64,000 nt of DNA from the NCBI RefSeq assembly GCF_029873255.1, contig NZ_CP123622.1, positions 2,070,001 through 2,134,000 of the forward strand, given 5' to 3'. Below are positions 18,381 to 27,636 of this stretch, one piece after another. Both the position numbers and the translations under genes were made by a program. Every line of letters starts with the position of its first letter. Positions within the stretch are counted from its first letter, which is position 1. The DNA comes from Pigmentibacter sp. JX0631 (GTDB lineage Bacteria > Bdellovibrionota_B > Oligoflexia > Silvanigrellales > Silvanigrellaceae). The notes beneath the pieces are model-generated. The model made no database searches. It was not told the DNA's origin and saw only the letters and a list, made by a program, of their open reading frames with translations.

Positions 18381-18845
18381 ATGCATAAAAATCTTACCAT
18401 CGAGGATATTGAAGAGCTCAGTCAAGCTGGAGCGACTTCAGTTCCAATACCAACTCCTTTTGATCTCAAACTAGTTACAAAAAAAATTCCGATAAAGTTT
18501 TGTGAATATAAAATATCTAATACTGCAAATAAAATGCTTTCGTCTGAAAGTATAGGAATATCGAGTAAGGGAATTATTTTTCAATCACTATCAGAGTTTA
18601 AACAAGGCTGTTTACTTAGAATTTGGGTTGAAATACCTGACTACTGGTCAAGAAAATCTAAAATTGTTGAATATCGTCACACAGAAGCACCAACTTTTTT
18701 TCAAGTTTTGGCAAGAGTATTAAGTGCAGAAGAGATTCTTAAACGTGGAACAAAATACCAAATATTGTGTGAAAATTTAACAATTGATGGAGTTGATGAA
18801 ACAATATTAAATGAGTATTTAAATTTAAGTGGTGCTGGAAGATGA
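18381..18845 (+). CDS. Small protein of the flagellar operon, possibly PilZ-like
   Basis: This 154-residue soluble protein has no signal or membrane segment. The pattern IGISSKGIIFQSLSEFKQGCLLRIWVEI followed by FFQVLARVL and a tail helix resembles the beta-barrel of PilZ domains, but the c-di-GMP-binding RxxxR and (D/N)xSxxG motifs are not clear. It is therefore only PilZ-like by eye. A 6-bp hairpin (18354-18370) precedes it, and the ribosome site is weak. Its end overlaps the DUF2802 gene by four bases, so the two are likely translationally coupled. Confidence 0.6.
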   Translation: MHKNLTIEDIEELSQAGATSVPIPTPFDLKLVTKKIPIKFCEYKISNTANKMLSSESIGISSKGIIFQSLSEFKQGCLLRIWVEIPDYWSRKSKIVEYRHTEAPTFFQVLARVLSAEEILKRGTKYQILCENLTIDGVDETILNEYLNLSGAGR

Positions 18846-19450
18846 ACTATGTAGCTCTTTTATTGTGTGTTGGTTTTGTCTTATTTTTGAGCCAGGTTTT
18901 CTTTTTTTTCTTGTGCATTAAATGGTTAAAAAGCGGAAAAATTAAAAGAGATAAAGAATTTGCAATTCTTGATGCTGAAAGAGCAAAATTAATAGAAATT
19001 CAAGCAGTCTTAACCGAAGAAGTCAATCAAGCAAAGAAATTAGCTGGAGAAACTTTAAATAAGTTGATGTTAATAGGTTCTGAAGCTCATGCTGAATGGG
19101 AAGAAGTTACTAAAAAAATAAATAGTGTACTTATTGAAGTAGATAGACATTCGGAACAGCTTTTAGAAGAAAATATTTCTAATTTAAACATGAAAACTAT
19201 GGCTTTAGAAAAAACTATTCGAGATGCAGATATTTTAAATCAAACGTTACTAGTTTCAATAAAAAAAGCGCAGAAAATATTAAAACTGTTTGATTCTTCA
19301 GTACCAACTGAAGATATTTTAAAAGAACTGCAAAATGAAAAATATTTAGAAGCAAAAAAACTTCTTCAGCAAGGTACTGAAGCAAGTGAAATAGTTAAGA
19401 AGTTAGGTATGAGTTTATCAGAAGTGTTATTAATTTCTTCATATACATAG
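18842..19450 (+). CDS. DUF2802-type membrane coiled-coil protein
   Basis: This 202-residue protein has one N-terminal membrane helix (about 4-29), a long alpha-helical region with coiled-coil character (about 35-150), and a C-terminal segment. That segment reads AKKLLQQGTEASEIVKKLGMSLSEVLL, shown here in part only, and resembles the helix-turn-helix-like end of DUF2802 proteins. Members of that family are often encoded in flagellar clusters. Function is unknown. It closes the flagellar operon. Confidence 0.65.
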   Translation: MNYVALLLCVGFVLFLSQVFFFFLCIKWLKSGKIKRDKEFAILDAERAKLIEIQAVLTEEVNQAKKLAGETLNKLMLIGSEAHAEWEEVTKKINSVLIEVDRHSEQLLEENISNLNMKTMALEKTIRDADILNQTLLVSIKKAQKILKLFDSSVPTEDILKELQNEKYLEAKKLLQQGTEASEIVKKLGMSLSEVLLISSYT

Positions 19451-19478
19451 TTTTTTTATTATTATTTTTAGGGTTGAA

Positions 19479-20261
19479 ATGAAAAGAATTTTTATTTTTA
19501 TAATATCTCTTATTTTCTGTATGAATATTGAAGGTGCAGAGAAAAAAATAAAACTTGCTACTTTAGCTTGGGAACCCTATATCGGTCCTGAATTAGAAAA
19601 AAATGGCCCCGTAGCTGAAATAATCCGCCAAGCATTAAAATTCGAAGGATATCAATTAGAATTAGTATTTATGCCTTGGGCTAGAGCTATGGCAGAATCA
19701 GAAAAGGCAAGTGATGGCATAGATGGCTGTATGCCAAAATATTATGATGAAAGTATTGGAAATATTTTTGAATTTTCAGAACCATTTTTTGAAAGTCACG
19801 TAGGATTTATTGGGAATAAAAAAAATAACAAAGAAATAAATTATATATATGATAAAGATGATTTAAATAAAACTTATGATAAATTAAATAATCTTTCTTT
19901 TGGAATCGTGCGAGGATATTTTAACGAAGAAAAATTTGATAAAAGGAATGATTTAAAAAAGATTGATGTTACAACTGATGAAATGAATATGAGCAATTTA
20001 ATTAATAAAAAAGTTGATCTGATTTTTATCGATAATTTTGTTTTTAAGTACTTATTAAGGAAAAATTATAAATTAAATATATCTCCTGCTGATTTTACGA
20101 TGCTAAATCCTCCAATAAAAGTCCATAAATTATATATTATTTTTTCTAAAAAAGCTGTTGATTATAAAGAAAAATTAAAATCTTTTAATTTGGGGATGAA
20201 AAAATTAAGTAAGGAAAAAAAACTTGGAAAAATAATTCGTGAATTTGAAGACTTTAGATAA
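19479..20261 (+). CDS. Periplasmic substrate-binding protein (SBP_bac_3 type)
   Basis: A signal peptide (about 1-19, ending before AEKKIKLA) is followed by a type-II solute-binding fold with LATLAWEPYIG, the VFMPWARAMAESEK segment and FSEPFFES. These are the usual pattern of amino-acid-type binding proteins of family 3. No permease or ATPase gene adjoins it, so it may be an orphan receptor-like protein or work with a distant transporter. It is 29 bases downstream of the flagellar operon on the same strand. Confidence 0.8.
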   Translation: MKRIFIFIISLIFCMNIEGAEKKIKLATLAWEPYIGPELEKNGPVAEIIRQALKFEGYQLELVFMPWARAMAESEKASDGIDGCMPKYYDESIGNIFEFSEPFFESHVGFIGNKKNNKEINYIYDKDDLNKTYDKLNNLSFGIVRGYFNEEKFDKRNDLKKIDVTTDEMNMSNLINKKVDLIFIDNFVFKYLLRKNYKLNISPADFTMLNPPIKVHKLYIIFSKKAVDYKEKLKSFNLGMKKLSKEKKLGKIIREFEDFR

Positions 20262-20281
20262 AGTAAAGACGATGTAGTAAA

Positions 20282-20938
20282 TTATTCATCTAAAGTCAAA
20301 ACTGCTTTTCTAATTTCAAGATTGGATTGATCTAATAATTTAAAAGAACTAAAAGCTGGTGGCATTAAACATACTTTATAGTAACCACTATTAAGAGGAG
20401 ATGTATTTCTTTTATCATCCTTATGATATGTTCTGTTTAAAGAAAGTTTTTGCAGGACAAAATTAGAATTTTTCAATTCAACAACTACATGCCCGTTAGA
20501 ACGTTTTACATTAAAATTGGTTTCAAGTTCCTTTATGTTTAGCTCAAAAGAATCAAAAAATGTTTCTTGATTATCTTCGGTTATATACACTTCAAAAAAT
20601 TTAGGATTTGTTTCAAGAATGTCATCAGAAATTAAATAGTCTCCACTTAATTTCATTGACAAATATATATTTGGTTTCATAGGTTTTGTAACTGAAAACT
20701 TCCCTAATTCTAAATAACAAGTATACTTTAGCTTTTTATTCCAAGAATCATTGCCAATTTTTCCAAATGAAGTTTTGAAATTTTCGCTCAGAAAAGTAAA
20801 TTTATTTTTATTTTCTTGATAATTTTGCAGCTCAATTGTTTGTGTATTATTCTTTGTATTTTCATTTTCTTTTTTTCCACAAGAAAATGCCAGCATTGAA
20901 AATATTGAAAATAAAGAAACAGTAATAAATTTTTTCAT
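20282..20938 (-). CDS. Putative lipoprotein of unknown function
   Basis: The ATG at 20938 follows GGGAG at good spacing; an upstream start at 20962 lacks one. The product of about 218 residues starts MKKFITVSLF and has a lipobox-like LAFSC, so Cys20 may be lipidated. The rest is polar and probably beta-rich with no family recognised. It is convergent with the substrate-binding protein gene. Confidence 0.65.
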   Translation of the reverse strand: MKKFITVSLFSIFSMLAFSCGKKENENTKNNTQTIELQNYQENKNKFTFLSENFKTSFGKIGNDSWNKKLKYTCYLELGKFSVTKPMKPNIYLSMKLSGDYLISDDILETNPKFFEVYITEDNQETFFDSFELNIKELETNFNVKRSNGHVVVELKNSNFVLQKLSLNRTYHKDDKRNTSPLNSGYYKVCLMPPAFSSFKLLDQSNLEIRKAVLTLDE

Positions 20939-21064
20939 AAATCTCCCATTATTAAGTAACAAAGAAGAAAACTAGTTATTTTATTATTTTTTGTCAATAA
21001 AGTAAAAATTTTTAATTTTAAATATCAATATCTATAAATTGTGTTTACATATAATTTTATGGAT

Positions 21065-22372
21065 TTAATTGGAATCTTCATTTCTTGCTAAACGGACTAC
21101 AACTCTTCTAACCCTTCTTTTGCTGACTTCTACAATTTCCATTACCACATTATTCAACGTTAATTTATCTCCGGATTTTGGAATTTGCCCAAAGTAGTGG
21201 AGAATAAGGCCAGCAAGTGTGTCGAATTCATTTGTTTCAATACCTTTAGTAAAATCTTCTACTTTTATATCAAAAAAATCACAAAAATCATCAATATGAA
21301 TTTTACATTCAACTAAAAATTGATTTGCAACTTGGGTAGGGCGGATAGCATCTTCTTCGTTATCAAATTCATCACGTACTTCACCCACTATTTCTTCAAA
21401 AATATCTTCCATTGTTACTATTCCGCTTGTTCCACCGTATTCATCCAAAACTATGGCCATATGTTGCTTATGTTTTTTCATTTCTTGAAATAAATGATCA
21501 ACGGGTTTTGTTTCTGGAATAAACATAACCTCTCTTCTAATTTCCGCGACACTAGCGTCTGTGCTGAAACCTTCACCTTGATGTTTTTTTAAAAAAAATA
21601 GAGCATCTTTTGCGTGAATAGTTCCAGTAATATTATCTATTTTTTCATCATAGACAGGAATGCGTGATAATCCTGTTTCTTTAAATTTTTCAACGGCATC
21701 AGCTATTTTCATAGATTGGGGAACAGCTGTTAAATCTATTCTATGAACCATTATTTCTCTAACAACAGTATCTCCAAGTTCAAAAATTCCAGACAACATA
21801 TCATGTTTTTGTTCTGGAATAACACCCTCTTTCTCACCAACATTAATAAGAAATTCGAGTTCCTCTTCGGTAATTTGTGGGTCGTTACTTTTATTATTTT
21901 TTTTGGAATTAAAAGATGTTATATATTCACTTAAAGTAGTCATCATAATTGTAAACGGCAAAAGAATGTAATAAAAAAACTTATATACATTAAGGACGGG
22001 AACAATTATTCTTACGGCATGGGTTTTAGCAAATGTTTTTGGAATAATTTCAGCAAAAAGTACAATAATAACAGTCATCATACCCGTAACTAAAAGTATT
22101 TGAGTATTCCCAAAATGCGTCCGAATTAAATCGTCCACTAAAATTGAGGCGAAAATATTAGCTAAATTGTTTCCAATGAGCAACGAAGCAAGAACTCTTG
22201 AGGGTTTATTTAGCCAAAGATTTAAAACTTGTGCGGATTTTTTTCCAGATTCATACAAGTGTTTTGCTTTAAGGTTTGAAATACTAGTCGCAGCAGTTTC
22301 TGTGAGAGAGAAGAAAGCGGAAACACATAAAATCAAAATAACAAGAAAGATTCCAGCAAACAGGCTTTCCAT
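21065..22372 (-). CDS. CNNM/CorC-HlyC family transporter with CBS pair
   Basis: The order of parts in this 435-residue protein is a CNNM (DUF21) membrane domain with TETAATS near the N-terminus (to about 150), a CBS pair (about 205-335), and a CorC_HlyC domain. The segment [20 protein letters not shown] is highly characteristic. Relatives CorB/CorC act in magnesium and cobalt efflux or homeostasis. The older name haemolysin is not evidence of toxicity. The gene follows ybeY, as CorC-type genes often do. Confidence 0.9.
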   Translation of the reverse strand: MESLFAGIFLVILILCVSAFFSLTETAATSISNLKAKHLYESGKKSAQVLNLWLNKPSRVLASLLIGNNLANIFASILVDDLIRTHFGNTQILLVTGMMTVIIVLFAEIIPKTFAKTHAVRIIVPVLNVYKFFYYILLPFTIMMTTLSEYITSFNSKKNNKSNDPQITEEELEFLINVGEKEGVIPEQKHDMLSGIFELGDTVVREIMVHRIDLTAVPQSMKIADAVEKFKETGLSRIPVYDEKIDNITGTIHAKDALFFLKKHQGEGFSTDASVAEIRREVMFIPETKPVDHLFQEMKKHKQHMAIVLDEYGGTSGIVTMEDIFEEIVGEVRDEFDNEEDAIRPTQVANQFLVECKIHIDDFCDFFDIKVEDFTKGIETNEFDTLAGLILHYFGQIPKSGDKLTLNNVVMEIVEVSKRRVRRVVVRLARNEDSN

Positions 22373-22383
22373 TCATTGATCCT

Positions 22384-22950
22384 TTATTTGCTTTGAATTG
22401 TTGCCTTACACCAAGCAGGCTTACCCATTTCTTTTGTAAGTACAGCTTGAATATTTTTTTCTAGCTGAGTCATAACAATCCAAGCATTTTTGTTTCTTTC
22501 GTGATCAAAACCTTTTAAATGTAATATTCCATGAATAATCATTTTCTCAAGTTCTGCAGCAAACGTTTGTTTTGCTTTTAATGCTTGATTATAACAAATT
22601 GGTAAACAAATTAAAATATCACCTAAATATTGAAAGTTTGAATGTATAGGCAAATTTTCTGTTGCTGGGAAACTAAGTACATCAGTAGGGTATTTTTTTC
22701 CTCGATAATAAGAATTCGATGAGAGCATTTCCTCACTATCGCAGAAACGAATACTAACTTCAGTTGAAAAATCACATATCAATGAAAGAACATAATTGAT
22801 TCTTTTTTTTAAATCAGTTTTATCATAATTAACTAGGAAGGAAGAATTTGTTACTTCAAAAATTAAATCTTTTTTCTTTTTTAAAATAGAATATCTTTTC
22901 TTATCTAGCATTACATTAACAGAAAACTTTGGCTTTAAATTTTTTTTCAT
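22384..22950 (-). CDS. ybeY: Endoribonuclease YbeY (rRNA maturation)
   Basis: The family zinc motif is clear: IIHGILHLKGFDHE contributes three His ligands. PTDVLSFP and the ILICLPI strand are also typical. YbeY acts in 16S rRNA 3' end maturation and 70S quality control. At 188 residues it is about 30 longer than usual because of an N-terminal extension. No good internal start with a ribosome site was found. It sits between the BamB-like and CorC-like genes. Confidence 0.9.
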   Translation of the reverse strand: MKKNLKPKFSVNVMLDKKRYSILKKKKDLIFEVTNSSFLVNYDKTDLKKRINYVLSLICDFSTEVSIRFCDSEEMLSSNSYYRGKKYPTDVLSFPATENLPIHSNFQYLGDILICLPICYNQALKAKQTFAAELEKMIIHGILHLKGFDHERNKNAWIVMTQLEKNIQAVLTKEMGKPAWCKATIQSK

Positions 22951-22965
22951 AAATTATTATTCTTA

Positions 22966-24429
22966 TTATTTAGCTTTAGCATTAAAACATCTGAAACCAT
23001 TTTGGGAAAAACTGATGCAGGCTTCAGAAGAATCATATCCTGGAAAAAATTCACCATTTACTTCCCCTATAGATTGAGTTTGGGCCATTATTTTACCATT
23101 TTGAGGATTTATCATAAATATTTCGCCGTTACTTAAAGCAGCTAAGATTAAATTTGATTTTGTAATAAATAAACTCATAATAGGGGACATATTAATTGCA
23201 ATTTTAGTTTTCCAATTTAAGCTACCATCTGTTTTATTTAAACTTATAACATAACCATTTGAAGAACCAATAATAATGTTACTTTGCCAAAGCTTTGCTT
23301 CTGCAACGCTACCTGCAGGATAACTCCAGACAGATGATTTTATGCCTGTAGAAATAAATTGAGTCATGCTTTCGGCATTTGAAACTACAATTCCATTATC
23401 GAGTAATAATGGAGCGGCAATAATACCTGAAAATTTATCCGACCCAGCAGGTAATTGATTTGCTTCTCTTTGGCTGTCAGAGGCCTCTGGTAATTGCCAT
23501 GACCATAGTATGTGTCCATTAGTCGGATTTAAAAATAATATCATCCCTAAATCATTACCTACTATGAGTTGATTATTATACATTTTTAAAGAATTTGAAG
23601 TCAATTTTAAATTTAAATCAGGAGCTAATCTTACAGCCCAAGATAGTTTACCAGTATTCCAATCAAATGATTGAATATATCCGCTATCAGAAAGAACAAA
23701 AACACTATTATTTGTTACTATAGGAGTGCCAATAAATTTTGCTGAGTTTGTATAGACCCATTTTAAACCAGGAGTACCATCGAGTGCAAGCTGTATAATA
23801 TTTTGTGAGTCTGTTTTAATTTGAGTGTTATCTGAGTCTTTGTATATTGTTTTGAGTCGAAAGAGATTCATATATTTTCTGGAAAAGTTACCCCATAAAC
23901 TAGAGTTTTCTTTGCCTAGTTGAGGTAAATATTTATTATCAGGATTTGCTTGGGTTTTTAATAAATAACCTTTCGTTGTTCCTATTAACCAATAATTATC
24001 AAAAAAGACTGGAGTAGAAGAAACAGCTCCTGGGATTGGGTAACTTTGCAGGAACAGTCCATTTTTGTTTAAATCAAAACAATTTAGAGTATTTTGATGA
24101 GAAGATGCACCACAAATGGGTCTAGGAGTAAATAAATTAACTGAATTTTTAATAAGAACAGATTTATTTTTTTCTTCTTTTAATTTTTTTTGTTCATCAA
24201 TAGTAAAGCTATTGTCTGCAGTTAATCCCCCAAACTGAGAAAAAGTTTTTTGTGGTGGTAAAACTACGGTAGGTCTAGTTGATTCAAAACCAGGAATTCC
24301 TGGTGAATAGGCGCCTGTAACTTCTAATATTTCAGGCTTTGAAGTAATTAATTTTACTTCTGGTAATGAATATGCCTTTAATACACAAGAAAAAGTAGCA
24401 GTAAAAAAAAATGATTTAAAACAATTCAT
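22966..24429 (-). CDS. bamB: BamB-like beta-propeller protein (PQQ-type repeats)
   Basis: A signal peptide is followed by repeated blades with the A-x-D/N-x-x-T/N-G-x-x-x-W signature, for example WNTGKLSWAVRLAP, NPTNGHILWSWQL and NKTDGSLNWKTKIA. BamB is the periplasmic scaffold of the outer-membrane assembly complex. A Cys at about 15 (FSC) could be lipidated, but the lipobox is poor. The immediately upstream gene is YfgM-like, the same pairing as yfgM-bamB in E. coli, which supports the assignment. PQQ-dehydrogenase activity is unlikely at this length. Confidence 0.7.
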   Translation of the reverse strand: MNCFKSFFFTATFSCVLKAYSLPEVKLITSKPEILEVTGAYSPGIPGFESTRPTVVLPPQKTFSQFGGLTADNSFTIDEQKKLKEEKNKSVLIKNSVNLFTPRPICGASSHQNTLNCFDLNKNGLFLQSYPIPGAVSSTPVFFDNYWLIGTTKGYLLKTQANPDNKYLPQLGKENSSLWGNFSRKYMNLFRLKTIYKDSDNTQIKTDSQNIIQLALDGTPGLKWVYTNSAKFIGTPIVTNNSVFVLSDSGYIQSFDWNTGKLSWAVRLAPDLNLKLTSNSLKMYNNQLIVGNDLGMILFLNPTNGHILWSWQLPEASDSQREANQLPAGSDKFSGIIAAPLLLDNGIVVSNAESMTQFISTGIKSSVWSYPAGSVAEAKLWQSNIIIGSSNGYVISLNKTDGSLNWKTKIAINMSPIMSLFITKSNLILAALSNGEIFMINPQNGKIMAQTQSIGEVNGEFFPGYDSSEACISFSQNGFRCFNAKAK

Positions 24430-24454
24430 TTAAAGTATATCCTGGTTTTTTAAA

Positions 24455-25294
24455 TTAATTTGATTCAAGAAAATTCAACCAAACTTTTGCTTGCTGTTGT
24501 ATTTCAGAATTTTGGCTTTGTTTATTTTGTTCAGAATTAGAAGATATAATTTGATTTAAAATTCTAATAGCTTGTTCTTTATCACCCATGGAATAACTTA
24601 TTTGGGCTTTCAGTAAACGAGCTTGATTTGGTTCTGGATTTTGGACAATTGCTTCTACTATTGAAATTTCGGAAAGAGCCTTTTGTTCTTGCTTTTCAGT
24701 TAAATAAATACCAGCAAGAGTCGTGCGAACTTTTACTTGTATCAGAGGATATTTTGCTGAATAAATTACGATAGGTTCTAAAATTTCTTTAGCTTTGTTA
24801 TTTAGATTTTTTGAAATGTAGTAAGTTGCAGATCTAATTCCTGCTTGCCAACCAATGGGTTCTTTAGCATATTTTTTGGCAAATTCAGCGTAGAGTGGCA
24901 TACTTTTTTCAAAATTAGGAGAAAAGTCTTTGGGAAGATTTCCTTTAAATTGTTCTATAATTTTTTGATTTTCTGAATTTTCTTTATTAAAAATTTCTTC
25001 AATATTTGCATATTCATTAGCTAATTTTAGGTTTTTGGAAGTTGTCATTTGATTATATATTAACAAACTAACTCCAATAAGAAGTAAAGCTATGATAAGG
25101 CCTATAAGCGTCCACTTTCTTCTTTGCGCAGTTTTTATAGCTTTGTAGGAAGTTTCTTCAAACAAATTGTTTTCAGTACTTCTTTTTGGACTTATTATTG
25201 ATTTAGAAGCATCATTATCAAAAGCAATATTTCGTAATAATCGAATCACCGTTAAACCCCTAGTAATTTGAGCATAGATAGTGCCTAAAAACAT
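24455..25294 (-). CDS. YfgM-like membrane-anchored TPR protein
   Basis: A cytoplasmic N-terminus of about 58 residues is followed by one membrane helix (RKWTLIGLIIALLLIGVSL, about 59-77). A periplasmic helical repeat region of TPR type then follows, for example AGIYLTEKQEQKALSEI and AQISYSMGDKEQAIRIL. This matches YfgM-type proteins, which bind SecYEG and periplasmic chaperones. It ends 25 bases before the BamB-like gene. The unusually long cytoplasmic leader may mean that translation starts further in. Confidence 0.65.
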   Translation of the reverse strand: MFLGTIYAQITRGLTVIRLLRNIAFDNDASKSIISPKRSTENNLFEETSYKAIKTAQRRKWTLIGLIIALLLIGVSLLIYNQMTTSKNLKLANEYANIEEIFNKENSENQKIIEQFKGNLPKDFSPNFEKSMPLYAEFAKKYAKEPIGWQAGIRSATYYISKNLNNKAKEILEPIVIYSAKYPLIQVKVRTTLAGIYLTEKQEQKALSEISIVEAIVQNPEPNQARLLKAQISYSMGDKEQAIRILNQIISSNSEQNKQSQNSEIQQQAKVWLNFLESN

Positions 25295-25529
25295 TATTCA
25301 GGCTTTTTATCTAAATATTACTATCACAGATATTTTGATTTGTAAGTCTTTCCTGTTTTTCAGGTTTATGAAGTTAACGCTCAATGTAGGTTAAAATTAC
25401 AGAGTGACAAAAGTCTAGCATCTTTCTTTTCATCTGATATACCATAAGGTAGGAATTAGCTATAATGAGTTCATAAATTCAATCAATTCTGGCGGTTAGA
25501 GTTTGGTCTGGCCATGGAGGGTCTGTATC

Positions 25530-25826
25530 GTGTTGGTTTTAACGCGTAAAGTCGGCGACGTTATTGCTATAGGCGATAATATAAAAATTATAGTTATGGC
25601 CATTAAAGGAAAACAGGTTCGTCTTGGAATAGAGGCAGATAGATCAACGGTTGTTCATAGAGAAGAAATTTATCAAAAAATAAAACAAGAAACTAATGCT
25701 GCTTCTCAGGCTTCTGTTAATTCTTCTTCAGCAGCAAAAGAGTTGCTCCAAAATAATGGAGAAGAATCAAACAATAAAGAAAAAAAAGGAATAAAAATAA
25801 TAAAACGAAATTCAGAGAAAAAATAG
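25530..25826 (+). CDS. csrA: Carbon storage regulator CsrA
   Basis: Translation most likely starts at the GTG at 25530, with GGAGGG at 25516-25521. That gives the invariant start MLVLTRKVGD. The longer open frame from 25503 adds nine unrelated residues. CsrA binds GGA motifs in mRNA leaders to control translation. The core (about 1-55) includes IVMAIKGKQVRLGIEA. A further ~40 polar residues make a tail longer than the usual ~61-75-residue protein. GGA occurs in its own leader at the ribosome site, so autoregulation is possible. Confidence 0.93.
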   Translation: MLVLTRKVGDVIAIGDNIKIIVMAIKGKQVRLGIEADRSTVVHREEIYQKIKQETNAASQASVNSSSAAKELLQNNGEESNNKEKKGIKIIKRNSEKK

Positions 25827-25866
25827 AATGACCCAATTTTATGGATTTAACTTTTAGCTATTTAAT

Positions 25867-27213
25867 TTACTTTGTGAGTTGTCCATTTACAATAGACACA
25901 TCAGCACCCATTTGATTTAATTTTTGAACTATATTATCATATTTTCTTTGTAATTCTTGAATGTTGGATAATAAGGTTGTTCCTGAGGCAACCAATCCTG
26001 CAATTACTAGACACATTCCTGCTCTAATGTCTGTTGGCATGCGAAAATTTCCACCGGTTAAAGGTGTAGGTCCGTGAATTATGGCAGAGTGAACATGGTT
26101 TTTATTTTTAAAACGACAGGGAGCTTCTCCAAGACAGGTAGAAAATAAATTGATGTTTGCTCCCATGCTATTAAGGTAACGAGTATAGCTTAATCTGTCT
26201 TCAAAAATGGTTTCATGTAAAATGCTAATGCCATCAGCTTGAGTAAATAAAACCATAAAAGGCTGCTGCCAATCTGTCATAAAACCAGGATGTACTTCAA
26301 CCTCAATATGGCTTTGTTTTAATCTTTTTCCTTTAGGACTTGCGACGAATATACCTTCTGAATTTACTCTAAACTCTGCACCCATACGTTGAATATAATT
26401 TAAAAAACTATACAAAGGATCGTGCGGAATTTTTTCGAGTAAAACATTTCCACCAGTAGCTAAAGCGGCGCAGGCAAAGCTTACTGCTTGATTTCTATCC
26501 GGCATGATTCTCAATTCACAGCCTTTTAAACGAGAAACTCCTTGAATAACGTAAGTTCTGTTTGCATTAATTGTAATATCAGCACCCATTTTTTGCAGCA
26601 TTTTGACGAGTTCAATAATTTCAGGTTCAATTGCAGCATTTTCAATTATTGTTCTGCCTTTTGCTAGGGTAGCTGCAATGATTAAATTTTCTGTTGTCAT
26701 CACGCTTGGAAAGGGCAATGCTATATGTGCTCCTTGTAGTCCATTTTCATCAACTGTTAAATGATAAAGATCACCATCAAGTTCAACTTGAGCACCCATT
26801 TCTTGCAAGCCTTTGATATGAAAATCAACAGGTCTTTTTCCAATTTTATCACCACCAAGTGTTCCATAAATATAAGCACTACCAAAGCGATGTAATAGAG
26901 GGCCAACTGCAAGAATAGAAATTCGGTTTTTCTGGCAAATTTCTCTAGAAATTGAATTTTTTGTAACTCCATATGCACAAAGTCGTACGGCGTGCTCATC
27001 GACGTATTCAACTTCACCACCTAAATGCGCAAATAATTCTTCAGCAATTTTTCTTTCATTTACTGCAGGTGCATTTTTAATAAGGATATGTTCATTAGTT
27101 AATAGTGCGGCAATTATGCACTTTGTTACTTGATTGCTGCTACCAGCAATAGAAACTTTACCGCCAACAAGTTTTTGTCCGCCATTTATTTTTAGGAGTT
27201 GTTCGGTTGTCAT
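25867..27213 (-). CDS. murA: MurA-family enolpyruvyltransferase with altered active site
   Basis: This 448-residue EPT-fold protein aligns along its length with UDP-GlcNAc 1-carboxyvinyltransferase (first committed step of peptidoglycan synthesis). Conserved parts include GKRPVDFH (Arg120 equivalent), HPGFMTDWQQPF (Asp305 equivalent) and TDIRAG (Arg397 equivalent). Two differences from E. coli numbering stand out. The Cys115 position is Asp122 (GGDKIGKR), as in naturally fosfomycin-resistant MurAs. The catalytic Lys22 position is Ser26 (AGSSNQ), which should impair canonical activity. It may be a divergent paralogue. Alignment was by eye. Confidence 0.8.
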   Translation of the reverse strand: MTTEQLLKINGGQKLVGGKVSIAGSSNQVTKCIIAALLTNEHILIKNAPAVNERKIAEELFAHLGGEVEYVDEHAVRLCAYGVTKNSISREICQKNRISILAVGPLLHRFGSAYIYGTLGGDKIGKRPVDFHIKGLQEMGAQVELDGDLYHLTVDENGLQGAHIALPFPSVMTTENLIIAATLAKGRTIIENAAIEPEIIELVKMLQKMGADITINANRTYVIQGVSRLKGCELRIMPDRNQAVSFACAALATGGNVLLEKIPHDPLYSFLNYIQRMGAEFRVNSEGIFVASPKGKRLKQSHIEVEVHPGFMTDWQQPFMVLFTQADGISILHETIFEDRLSYTRYLNSMGANINLFSTCLGEAPCRFKNKNHVHSAIIHGPTPLTGGNFRMPTDIRAGMCLVIAGLVASGTTLLSNIQELQRKYDNIVQKLNQMGADVSIVNGQLTK

Positions 27214-27435
27214 AAAAATCCTTTAATTTCTTGTATTTTTATATCGGATACTTTTCTCTAAGGATAAGTTTCGACTGTTCTTGGCTAAGAATATCCAAAC
27301 CTGCTCTGATATGTACGAAGTTATCTATAATAACGCAATTAAAGTGGAATAACTTGTAGAAAGAAATATTTTTATACAGAGTGGAAAATGTGTCATTTTT
27401 AATTTTAAGGGAATTGATTTTATAGTGGGATAATA

Positions 27436-27512
27436 TGGTGGGTGCTTAGGGACTCGAACCCCAGACCCTCGCCTTGTAAGGGCGACGCTCTAACCAACTG
27501 AGCTAAGCACCC
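27436..27512 (-). tRNA. tRNA-Val (anticodon TAC), copy 1
   Basis: Read on the minus strand, it has a 7-bp acceptor GGGTGCT/AGCACCC, a D arm GCTCAGTTGGTTAGAGC, and an anticodon stem TCGCC/GGCGA with loop CTTACAA. The T arm carries GTTCGAGT, and the CCA end is encoded. The anticodon TAC reads GTA/GTG valine codons. The sequence is identical to the second copy. Confidence 0.95.
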
Positions 27513-27549
27513 AGCAACTTTTGTCGCTGAAACTTGTTTTTCTTTGTTA

Positions 27550-27626
27550 TGGTGGGTGCTTAGGGACTCGAACCCCAGACCCTCGCCTTGTAAGGGCGAC
27601 GCTCTAACCAACTGAGCTAAGCACCC
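27550..27626 (-). tRNA. tRNA-Val (anticodon TAC), copy 2
   Basis: This is base-for-base identical to the copy 114 bases away, including the encoded CCA. It is the first tRNA in the direction of transcription. Its 5' end lies only about ten bases after the stop codon of the amidohydrolase gene, so the promoter is either inside that gene or the pair is co-transcribed with it. Confidence 0.95.
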
Positions 27627-27636
27627 AAAGAAAATA

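Noticed and set aside
27420-27611. Open frame with two near-identical halves on the minus strand
   Set aside because: It simply reads through the two tRNA-Val genes; the repeat reflects the identical tRNAs, not a protein.
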